From positions 1-26,430 of the forward strand of contig CAZOAT010000030.1 in NCBI GenBank assembly GCA_964577965.1: 26,430 nucleotides of DNA. Reading direction: 5' to 3'. A program made the translations under genes and the position numbers. The stretch is from DASUUI01 sp964577965 (GTDB taxonomy: Bacteria > Gemmatimonadota > Gemmatimonadetes > Gemmatimonadales > Gemmatimonadaceae). Shown one piece after another: positions 16,122 to 22,845 of this stretch; positions within the stretch are counted from its first letter, which is position 1; each line of letters opens with the position of its first letter. The notes beneath the pieces are model-generated. The model was not told the origin of the DNA, searched no databases, and saw only the letters and a list, made by a program, of their open reading frames with translations.

Positions 16122-16769
16122 CTAACCACCTGCGAGCGCCTCGATCGCTCGCATCGCCGCTTCCAGCCGGGGCGCTTCGGCGGCGGCCGCGCGCGCGGTA
16201 CTGCCTGCCACAGTGAGCGGGTCGCCATATACGACTGTGATCCGGGCGAACGGCTTCGGCACCACAAAACTGTCCCAGCTGTTCATTCGCCATGCTCGGG
16301 ATGCATTGACCACCAAAGGGAGTATCGGTGCGCTGGCCCGTGCCGCAGCAACCAGTACGCCGGGTTGGCAGATACGGGCGGGGCCGCGGGGCCCGTCCGG
16401 CGTGACCGCCGCCTCCTCCCCGTTCTCCAGAGCCCTCGCCAGCGCCAGCAGCGCTCGCTCGCCGCCTTTCTTCGTCGAGCCGCGTACCGTCTGGTAACCG
16501 AGGGCGTGCGCGACCCGGGCGATGATCTCGCCATCACGATGTGCGCTGACCAGCAGGCGAACGCCCTCGCCACGGTGAAGCCAGATGAGGGGGAGGAGGT
16601 GTCCGTGCCACAGCGAGAAGACGAACGGCTCGTTCCGCCCGCGAAGCGCCATTAGTGCCTCGCGATTGCGGAACTCATAACGCCAGGTGGACGCAAGCGC
16701 GCGCAGCAGCGGCTTCCCCGCAGCAATCGCGACGCTTCCCTCCCAGCCGAGCTCTCCCCGGCGGCTCAC
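16122..16769 (-). CDS. DUF374 lysophospholipid acyltransferase-family protein (LpxJ-like)
   Basis: A 215-residue acyltransferase of the DUF374 family, which includes LpxJ, a late lipid A acyltransferase of Helicobacter and Campylobacter. Visible motifs: FSLWHGHLLPL (51-61), SAHRDGE (75-81), the HxxD/E-type catalytic segment, RGSTKKGGERAL (96-107) and TPDGPRGPAR (123-132). The N-terminus is moderately hydrophobic, suggesting peripheral membrane binding. GTG 16769 overlaps the lpxB stop (GTGA) and lpxK follows within about 10 bases. Position between lpxB and lpxK strongly suggests a secondary acylation of the lipid A precursor. No LpxL- or LpxM-type gene is in the window. Acyl donor and position cannot be read. 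Confidence 0.87.
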   Translation of the reverse strand: MSRRGELGWEGSVAIAAGKPLLRALASTWRYEFRNREALMALRGRNEPFVFSLWHGHLLPLIWLHRGEGVRLLVSAHRDGEIIARVAHALGYQTVRGSTKKGGERALLALARALENGEEAAVTPDGPRGPARICQPGVLVAAARASAPILPLVVNASRAWRMNSWDSFVVPKPFARITVVYGDPLTVAGSTARAAAAEAPRLEAAMRAIEALAGG

Positions 16770-17875
16770 GCCGCCATCCCGCTCGCCATTTCGGCCACGC
16801 GCTCGGCGGCACCGGGCGTGCCGAGCCGTCCGCGAACTTCAGCGAGCGCTGCCGTTATCTCGCGGCGGTGGTCTCCCGGCACCAGCAGCGGTGACAGTGC
16901 GTCTGCCATCGCGTCCGGCTGTACAGCGTCCTGTACGAACTCGCGCGCAACCTCGCGGCCGGCGACGACATTAACGAGGGAAATGTGCGGAATCCGTACC
17001 AGACGTCGTGCGAGCATGTATGACAGGGTGCCCGCCCGATAGGCGACGATGAGCGGACATCCCGCAATGGCAGCCTCGAGCGTCGTCGTTCCGCTCTTAC
17101 ACAACGCCGCGTCCGCGGCCCTGAGCAGCGTCAGCGACGATCCATGCACCTGCCTGTAGGGAATCTGCCCCACCTTTGGCTCGAGTCCCTGAGCGGTGCT
17201 GACGACGACCTGCAGCCCGGGGTGCCTTCGCTCCAGCAGACGCGCCGTCTCCGTGAACGGGGTCGAATGCCGCTCGACCTCCTGTGCCCGGCTACCCGGG
17301 AACACTGCGAGGACGGGACGATGGTCATCCAGCCCTAGCTCACGACGCGCGTCCTCCATCGATGGCAGGTACTCCACCCGGTCCAGCAGTGGATGGCCGA
17401 CGAACCGCGCGTCTATGCCGTAGCCACGGAGTAGCTGTTCCTCGAATGGAAGGATCACCGCTGCCCGTGTCACAACACGCGCCAGCTTGGGAAGCCGCGA
17501 AGCGCCCCACGCCCACACCTGCGGAGTGATGTAGTACAGCACGGGGACATGGCGCGCGGCTGCCGCGGCGGCGACCCGGATGTTGAACCCGGGATAGTCC
17601 ACCAGTACGACGAGTGATACCGTCCCCGAATCGAGCCGCTGCTTGATGCGCGACATGATGCGTGCGTGTCGCGGAACGTGACGGAGCACCTCCACGAAGC
17701 CCATGACACCCGAGGCGTCCTGCTTCACGAACAGGTGCACGCCCGCCGCTTCCATCCCCGGCCCCCCGACCCCAGTGAGATGGAGGTCAGGACGGAGCCT
17801 TCGAAGCGCGGCTGCAAAAAGACTGGCATGCAGGTCGCCCGAGGTCTCTCCGGTCACGATCAGTACTTCGCGCAC
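16766..17875 (-). CDS. lpxB: Lipid-A-disaccharide synthase
   Basis: GT19 glycosyltransferase that joins UDP-2,3-diacylglucosamine and lipid X into the lipid A disaccharide at the inner membrane. The 369-residue protein shows the N-terminal VTGETSGDLHA (7-17), GVGGPGMEAAGV, DYPGFN, YYITPQVWAWG, FVGHPLLDRV, the nucleotide-binding FPGSRAQEVERH and CKSGTTTLEAA. The start is GTG 17875, 43 bases after the Gfo/Idh stop. Its stop overlaps the DUF374 gene (GTGA). LpxB needs lipid X from LpxH or LpxI, and neither gene is in this cluster. Confidence 0.97.
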   Translation of the reverse strand: MREVLIVTGETSGDLHASLFAAALRRLRPDLHLTGVGGPGMEAAGVHLFVKQDASGVMGFVEVLRHVPRHARIMSRIKQRLDSGTVSLVVLVDYPGFNIRVAAAAAARHVPVLYYITPQVWAWGASRLPKLARVVTRAAVILPFEEQLLRGYGIDARFVGHPLLDRVEYLPSMEDARRELGLDDHRPVLAVFPGSRAQEVERHSTPFTETARLLERRHPGLQVVVSTAQGLEPKVGQIPYRQVHGSSLTLLRAADAALCKSGTTTLEAAIAGCPLIVAYRAGTLSYMLARRLVRIPHISLVNVVAGREVAREFVQDAVQPDAMADALSPLLVPGDHRREITAALAEVRGRLGTPGAAERVAEMASGMAA

Positions 17876-17918
17876 AGCACCGCCTCGGCGCTACGGGGTT
17901 CGGCCGCGTCCAGTGGAG

Positions 17919-18917
17919 TCACGAAGCGGGCGCGTGCCCACGCAGGGACGGCAGCGTCCTTTCGATCTCAGCGACTATCCGGAGAGCCACCGATAGTGCG
18001 CGCCGACCGTCCTCGCCGGTGACCGGCGGAGGCGCCACGCCCCTGACGGCCGCCGAGAAGCTCTCCAGTTCCAGGCGCAGGGCGTCGTCCTCAGGCGCGT
18101 CAACCGGAACCCGCTCGACGAAATCGAACGGCTGCGCCGCTCCCGAGACGAGCGTCGCCGGGTCGAAGTCATCGCGCAGGCGGAAGAACTCGCCGCTGCC
18201 GGCCGCGAGGTCGAGCGACATGTACCCGTTCCTCTGGAAGATCCGGATCTTACGCATCCGCTCCCGGGAGATGCGGCTCGCGGTGATGTCTGCGATCGCA
18301 CCGGAAGCGAACGTGAGGCGCGCATTGGCTATGTCCACCGTCGAAGTGAGCACCGGCACGCCGAGCGCGCTCATTGCGACCACGTCCTCTCCTGCCAGAG
18401 CGAGAACCAGGTCGATGTCGTGAATCATGAGATCCAGCACTACGGCCACGTCGGAACCGCGAAGGCTGAAAGGGGCGAGGCGATCGCTCTCGATGAAGCG
18501 GGGCTCGTGCACGTGCGGAAGCGCCGCACGGATGGCCCGGTTGAACCGCTCAACGTGTCCTGTCTGTACCACCGCTCCCGTCCTGCGGGCGATGTCGAGT
18601 AACTCATCCGCCTCTTCCAGCGTGGCGGTGATGGGCTTCTCGAGCAGAACGTGCCTGCCCCGTTCCAGTGCGGCCGACGCAACTGAAAAGTGCGATGGCG
18701 TTGGTACCGCGACGGTAACGGCGTCCACATCCCCCAGCATTGCGTCGAGGTCCTGGTAAGGGGTGAGTCCCAGCTCTTGCGCGACCTCGCTGGCACGCTC
18801 CGGTCGCGTGTCCACGAACCCCCTGAGGTCGAAGCCTTCGAGACCCTTGAGCAGCCGTGCGTGGTGAAAACCAAGACTGCCGACGCCCACAACGCCGACC
18901 CGCGGCGGCGCGCTCAG
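17919..18917 (-). CDS. Gfo/Idh/MocA-family oxidoreductase (GnnA-like position), probable CTG start
   Basis: NAD(P)-dependent sugar oxidoreductase of 332 residues when started at CTG 18917. Rossmann motif VGVVGVGSLGFHHA spans 7-20; LLEKPITATLEEA (91-103) holds the catalytic lysine K94; MIHDIDL (164-170) holds the conserved histidine. Its place between lpxA and lpxB is that of GnnA, which oxidises UDP-GlcNAc at C3 so that GnnB can aminate it, allowing amide-linked acyl chains. No aminotransferase (GnnB) is present here. Between the upstream lpxA region and strand 1 there is no ATG, GTG or TTG in frame; CTG overlaps the lpxA stop (CTGA). The frame stays open to 19184 in lpxA, but that part has no family similarity. 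Confidence 0.87.
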   Translation of the reverse strand: MSAPPRVGVVGVGSLGFHHARLLKGLEGFDLRGFVDTRPERASEVAQELGLTPYQDLDAMLGDVDAVTVAVPTPSHFSVASAALERGRHVLLEKPITATLEEADELLDIARRTGAVVQTGHVERFNRAIRAALPHVHEPRFIESDRLAPFSLRGSDVAVVLDLMIHDIDLVLALAGEDVVAMSALGVPVLTSTVDIANARLTFASGAIADITASRISRERMRKIRIFQRNGYMSLDLAAGSGEFFRLRDDFDPATLVSGAAQPFDFVERVPVDAPEDDALRLELESFSAAVRGVAPPPVTGEDGRRALSVALRIVAEIERTLPSLRGHAPAS

Positions 18918-19690
18918 ACCACTACCCCACGTCCGCTCGCCTCCAGAAACCGCACGAGCTCGCGCACTTCTTCCGAGCTGTTCAGCTCCTGCTGCATGCG
19001 CTCCAACGCCTGCGTGATGTTTAGTTCGGAGCGGAAGAACAGTCTGTATGCCCTCTTCAGCTCGCGGATCGTCTCGTCGCTGAAGCCGCTGCGCTGCAGC
19101 CCGACTGTGTTGAGGCCGTACAGCTGCACCGGGTTCCCGACCGCCTTGATGAATGGCGGGATGTCCTTCGATACGCGCGAGCAACCGCCGATGAACGCGT
19201 GCCGCCCGATCCGCACGAACTGATGGACGGCAGTCAACCCGGACAGTATTGCCTTGTCGTCAATCTCCACGTGCCCGGCCAGCTGCACGCCGTTGGCGAG
19301 AATCACGCCATCGCCTATGCGGCAATCATGCGCCAGATGCACGTATGTCATGATGAAGGCGTCGCGCCCGACGACCGTCTTCAGGGAATGCGCGGTGCCG
19401 CGGTTGATCGTGGTGTACTCGCGGATCACCGTTCCTTCACCGATCTCGACTGTCGTATGCTCGCCGCGGAATTTGAGGTCCTGAGGCTCACCGCCAAGAA
19501 CGCTGCCGCTCCCGACCCGCACCCGGGGAGCGAGGATCACGTCGCGTTCGAGCGTTGCACGGGGAGCGATCACACAGCCGTCACCCAGCACACATCCGGG
19601 ACCAATCAGTGCGAAGGGGCCGACCTCGACGTCGCTGCCGAACTCGACCGAGGGATCGACGACTGCGGTGGGGTGGATCCCCCCGGTCAC
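18914..19690 (-). CDS. lpxA: UDP-N-acetylglucosamine acyltransferase
   Basis: First enzyme of lipid A synthesis: transfers a 3-hydroxyacyl chain from ACP to UDP-GlcNAc. The 258-residue protein has a left-handed beta-helix of hexapeptide repeats (about 1-185) and a helical C-terminus. The catalytic histidine is H121 in HLAHDC (H125 in E. coli). Gly169 occupies the place of E. coli Gly173, the acyl-length ruler residue, which suggests a long hydroxyacyl chain. The start GTG 19690 overlaps the lpxC-fabZ stop (GTGA), and its stop overlaps the oxidoreductase CTG. If that enzyme is a true GnnA, this LpxA might also act on a 3-amino sugar. Confidence 0.97.
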   Translation of the reverse strand: MTGGIHPTAVVDPSVEFGSDVEVGPFALIGPGCVLGDGCVIAPRATLERDVILAPRVRVGSGSVLGGEPQDLKFRGEHTTVEIGEGTVIREYTTINRGTAHSLKTVVGRDAFIMTYVHLAHDCRIGDGVILANGVQLAGHVEIDDKAILSGLTAVHQFVRIGRHAFIGGCSRVSKDIPPFIKAVGNPVQLYGLNTVGLQRSGFSDETIRELKRAYRLFFRSELNITQALERMQQELNSSEEVRELVRFLEASGRGVVV

Positions 19691-20958
19691 CGGTCGCGCA
19701 CGATAGCGGCCATGTCGGCCTCGGCCACGATCTCACCCTCGACTTTTCCCACGCCGTGCATCTTACAGACAGATCCCCGAATCTGGATGATGTCGAGCTC
19801 GAAGCGGATCTGGTCACCCGGCTTCACCGGCCTTCTGAACTTCACGTTGTCGAGTGACATGAAGTACACGACCTTCGATTCCGGGTCGTCCACCGTGCCC
19901 ATGAGCAGCATCCCGCCGACCTGAGCCATCGCCTCTATGATCAGCACGCCGGGCATGATGGGATGTCCCGGGAAGTGCCCCTGGAAGAACGGCTCGTTGA
20001 TCGTGACGTTCTTCAGGCCGACGATGCGCTTGTTCTCCTCGATCTCCAGGATCCGGTCCACCAGCAGGAACGGATACCTGTGCGGGAGCGTTCTCATGAT
20101 GTCTTCTATCGTGTACACGCGGCTCTCCTGCCTGGCGACTTTGATCATTTCCCGCACCAGAGTCACCGTCCCGCGATGACTCGGCTTCACAGCAGTGATG
20201 CGCGCCCTCACGCGGGCGCCAACCAGCGCAAGGTCACCGAGGCAGTCCAGCGCCTTGTGCCGCACGAACTCGTCAGGCCACTTGAGACCGCCGGGCGAGA
20301 TCACTCCGGTCTCGTCCAGCACGATCGAGGTCTCCAGTGTTGCCCCCTGAATCAAACCGCGTTCACGGAGCATCTCCACCTCACGAATGAATCCGAACGT
20401 TCTCGCGGGGATGAGATCGCGTTTCGGATCGTCCCCCGCGATGCGGAACCGCCCCTGCTGCCGCCCAATGAGTGGGTGAGGAAACTCGACGGTCACGTCG
20501 AGCGACAGCTCATCCGCGGGAGCCGCCTCGTACACCGAGTCGCCGTCGATGACCCTTACCGATTCGCCGAGGTCGAGGAAGCGCACTCTGCCGCCATTCT
20601 CCCGCACCCCGACGGTCTGAATCGCCTCGAAGAAACGGGCTGCGCTGCCATCGAATATCGGCGGCTCGGGCGCGTCCAGAGCGACCACCACGTCGTCCAC
20701 TCCCGCAACCATCAGGGCGGCGAGCACGTGCTCGACGGTGTAGAAGATCGCGTCACCGCTGGCCAGCTGCGTCCGCCTTTCCGTCTCGGTGACGTACTGG
20801 ACCCTGGCGGGCACTCGCGGCCTGCCGGGGAGGTCGGCACGCTCGAAGACTATCCCTTCGCTTCCGTTGGCTGGCCTGAACTCCAGAGTACAGGGGCGCC
20901 CGAGGTGCAGACCGATACCAGTGAGCGAGATGGGAGCCGCGATCGTTCGACGTGTCAC
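19687..20958 (-). CDS. lpxC/fabZ: LpxC-FabZ fusion: UDP-3-O-acyl-GlcNAc deacetylase and 3-hydroxyacyl-ACP dehydratase
   Basis: One 423-residue chain joins two enzymes. LpxC (about 1-275) performs the committed lipid A step: E76 and H77 in TVEHVLAAL, H234 and D238 in FVRHKALDCLGDL are zinc ligands or catalytic residues, and H261 in KPSHRGT is the conserved catalytic histidine. FabZ (about 283-423) dehydrates 3-hydroxyacyl-ACP: LPHRYPFLLVDR (291-302), H328 in GHFPGHPIMPGV and E342 in IIEAMAQ are the active site. Both halves look intact. The fusion is known in Bacteroidota and relatives. It puts the two enzymes that compete for 3-hydroxyacyl-ACP at fixed stoichiometry. GTG 20958 overlaps the lpxD stop (GTGA). 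Confidence 0.97.
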   Translation of the reverse strand: MTRRTIAAPISLTGIGLHLGRPCTLEFRPANGSEGIVFERADLPGRPRVPARVQYVTETERRTQLASGDAIFYTVEHVLAALMVAGVDDVVVALDAPEPPIFDGSAARFFEAIQTVGVRENGGRVRFLDLGESVRVIDGDSVYEAAPADELSLDVTVEFPHPLIGRQQGRFRIAGDDPKRDLIPARTFGFIREVEMLRERGLIQGATLETSIVLDETGVISPGGLKWPDEFVRHKALDCLGDLALVGARVRARITAVKPSHRGTVTLVREMIKVARQESRVYTIEDIMRTLPHRYPFLLVDRILEIEENKRIVGLKNVTINEPFFQGHFPGHPIMPGVLIIEAMAQVGGMLLMGTVDDPESKVVYFMSLDNVKFRRPVKPGDQIRFELDIIQIRGSVCKMHGVGKVEGEIVAEADMAAIVRDR

Positions 20959-21977
20959 TGCCCCCGCTCCTCCAGCAACCGCTCGAGCCGCCGGATGATC
21001 TGAGACAACCGCAGCACCGCCGCGGACGCACGCAGCGACTCCCTGTGTGGCCGCGCGGGATATCCGGACCAGCTCTCACCCGCGGGCACGTCCCCGAACA
21101 CCCCCGACTGGCCCGCTATGCGCGCGCCCGCACCGATCGTGAGGTGCCCGCCAATCCCCGCCTGCCCGGCCACCACCACACCATCCTCGATCTGCGTCGA
21201 GCCGGAGACACCGACCTGTGCAATGAGCAGACACAGCCGTCCGACCTTCACGTTATGCCCGATCTGCACGAGGTTGTCGATCTTCGTCCCTGCGCCGATC
21301 ACGGTGTCGTCAATGCTGCCGCGATCTATCGTCGTGTTGGCACCGATATCGACGTCATCGCCGATGATGCACCTCCCGATGTGCGGCACCCGCGCGTGCT
21401 GGCCGTCGCGAAAGACGTATCCGAAGCCGTCGCTGCCCACCCGCGCGCCGGACTGCACGATGACGCGCTCGCCGATCTCCGTGCCAGAATACAGCGTGCT
21501 GTGGGCGTACAGCGCCGAATCACGGCCCACGCGCACTCCATCTCCCACGACGGCGTGCGGCCCTATCCAGACCCCCTCGGCGATGCTCGCCCCGGCTCCG
21601 ATGACGGCGTACTCCTCGAGCGTTGCGCCTTCGCCGATCGTCGCTCCACGCCCGATACTCACGGTGGGGTGCACACCGGGGTTGCGGGCAGGCGGACTGT
21701 GGAACTGCGGAAGCAGCGCGAGCACGGCTTCATGCGGCTTCGGCACGACGATCACGGCGCCGGCTCCGCTCCTGGTGGCAGCCAGCTCGGGCGAGACCAG
21801 CAGCACGCCGGGGTGAGCTTTCTCGGCAAGTTCCGCATAGCGGGCTGAAGCCAGGAAGCTCACGTGCGTGCGCTCGGCCCGGTAAAGCGGTGCCACACCG
21901 GAGACGATTGTCGAAGCATCGCCGCGAAGCTCGCCGCCGACCAGGTCGGAAACGGCACCAGCGGTGATGGCGCTCAC
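20955..21977 (-). CDS. lpxD: UDP-3-O-(3-hydroxyacyl)glucosamine N-acyltransferase
   Basis: Adds the second, N-linked hydroxyacyl chain in lipid A synthesis. The 340-residue protein has the small N-terminal uridine-binding domain (about 1-100), a long hexapeptide-repeat beta-helix (about 100-300) and a C-terminal helix (SQIIRRLERLLEER). The catalytic histidine is H241 in VQIGHNVKVG. The start GTG 21977 lies at the tip of a perfect 20-bp hairpin formed with upstream DNA, described separately. A GGAGAG sequence (22003-21998) sits just outside the stem, about 20 bases from the start if the RNA is unfolded. The stop overlaps the lpxC-fabZ GTG. Confidence 0.97.
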   Translation of the reverse strand: MSAITAGAVSDLVGGELRGDASTIVSGVAPLYRAERTHVSFLASARYAELAEKAHPGVLLVSPELAATRSGAGAVIVVPKPHEAVLALLPQFHSPPARNPGVHPTVSIGRGATIGEGATLEEYAVIGAGASIAEGVWIGPHAVVGDGVRVGRDSALYAHSTLYSGTEIGERVIVQSGARVGSDGFGYVFRDGQHARVPHIGRCIIGDDVDIGANTTIDRGSIDDTVIGAGTKIDNLVQIGHNVKVGRLCLLIAQVGVSGSTQIEDGVVVAGQAGIGGHLTIGAGARIAGQSGVFGDVPAGESWSGYPARPHRESLRASAAVLRLSQIIRRLERLLEERGQ

Positions 21978-21996
21978 GCCATCACCGCTGGTGCCG
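21953..21996 (-). promoter_or_regulatory. Perfect 20-bp hairpin enclosing the lpxD start codon
   Basis: Arms 21953-21972 and 21977-21996 are exact reverse complements; the loop is 21973-21976 (TGAG on the coding strand). The first base of the lpxD GTG closes the stem and its TG lies in the loop. The 3' arm is the first codons of lpxD; the 5' arm is a non-coding inverted copy after the skp stop. No T-tract follows, so it is not an intrinsic terminator. It could control lpxD translation or mark an RNA processing site. It could also be an assembly or amplification artefact. Confidence 0.8.
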
Positions 21997-22017
21997 ACTC
22001 TCCGGGGAAGCGACTCA

Positions 22018-22617
22018 CTACTGTCTTGGGCGTGTCACTCCTGCCGGTTGCTGCTGCATCGCGGGCGAGCTGGACGCCGACGGCGGTCCGGCCGCACGCA
22101 GCCGTGTAATCACGGCCTGTGTGATGTCGAGCGTCGTATCCGCAGCCACAATGGACTGGCCCTGAGACGCGACGTCGAATATGAAGGCATACTGCCCTTC
22201 AGTACGCACAGCATCGATCACGCGGTTGATCTGTTCCATTATCGGGCGTATCAGCTCGGCCTGTCGTCGCTGCATCTGCTGGTTCAGCGTGTCGGCGCGA
22301 CTCTGGAACTCCGATTCCCTCGTCTGCAGAGCGGTTGCCCGCTGCTGACGGACGGGAGCGGTGAGCGAGGCCTGCTCCCGATCGAACGCCTCTGCCATTG
22401 TCCGGAGTGAATCCTCCATCCGCTGCAGCTGCTGCCGGTATGCGCCTACCTCGCGCTCGAACTGCTGCTCGGCCTCAGCGCGACCCGGCGCCTGGTCCAT
22501 TATGACCTGGGAATTGATGTAGGCGATGCGCAGAGAGGTTGTCTGCTGTGCGGCCGCCGGTGCGGCGAGCGCTCCGAGAGCCAGCAGCGCCACCGCGCCT
22601 CCGACGATTACACGCAT
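22018..22617 (-). CDS. skp: OmpH/Skp-family periplasmic chaperone
   Basis: Periplasmic chaperone that holds unfolded outer-membrane proteins for BamA. The 199-residue protein has a signal peptide (about 1-24, hydrophobic core VGGAVALLALGALAAPAAA), then the family's RIAYINSQVIMDQAPGRAEAE (strand and helix start), long charged helices rich in Gln, Glu and Arg (about 50-135) that form the coiled-coil tentacles, and the closing segment GQYAFIFDVASQGQSIVAADTTLDITQAVITRL. A Gln/Pro/Ser-rich tail of about 25 residues extends past the usual end. ATG 22617 has a good site (AGGAG, seven bases upstream). It lies between bamA and lpxD, as in many diderm bacteria. Confidence 0.92.
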   Translation of the reverse strand: MRVIVGGAVALLALGALAAPAAAQQTTSLRIAYINSQVIMDQAPGRAEAEQQFEREVGAYRQQLQRMEDSLRTMAEAFDREQASLTAPVRQQRATALQTRESEFQSRADTLNQQMQRRQAELIRPIMEQINRVIDAVRTEGQYAFIFDVASQGQSIVAADTTLDITQAVITRLRAAGPPSASSSPAMQQQPAGVTRPRQ

Positions 22618-22676
22618 TTAAATCTCCTGTTATCGTAAAGTTGTTCGACTCGTGATGATTGCAAACGGGTACAGCC

Positions 22677-22701
22677 GCCGCGAGGCTGTTCGTTTCGCGG
22701 C
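22677..22701 (-). repeat. 7-bp inverted repeat in the bamA-skp gap
   Basis: GCCGCGA and TCGCGGC (22677-22683 and 22695-22701) can pair around an 11-base loop. No T-tract follows on either strand, so it is unlikely to be a terminator. It may be an intercistronic stem that separates bamA from skp messages, but chance is possible at this GC content. Confidence 0.4.
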
Positions 22702-22739
22702 ATCCTCCTTCTAGAACAGCCTAGAACAGCTGGCCCAGC

Positions 22740-22839
22740 NNNNNNNNNNNNNNNNNNNNNNNNNNNNNNNNNNNNNNNNNNNNNNNNNNNNNNNNNNNNN
22801 NNNNNNNNNNNNNNNNNNNNNNNNNNNNNNNNNNNNNNN
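22740..22839. other. 100-N scaffold gap, probably of zero or negative true length
   Basis: Exactly 100 N, the conventional placeholder for an unsized gap. The 25 bases before it (22715-22739) are identical to the 25 bases after it (22840-22864), including the last codons and stop of bamA. Both contig ends therefore look like the same short overlap. Joining them would leave bamA complete and a bamA-skp spacing of about 103 bases. Confidence 0.9.
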
Positions 22840-22845
22840 AACAGC

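Noticed and set aside
18918..19184. N-terminal extension of the Gfo/Idh frame inside lpxA
   Set aside because: It is out-of-frame lpxA sequence without family similarity; the Rossmann fold begins right after CTG 18917.
22608..22703. Short minus-strand ORF after bamA (starts MPRNEQPRGG, 31 codons)
   Set aside because: The purine-rich site abuts its ATG with no spacer, it overlaps the skp start out of frame, and it has no recognisable sequence.
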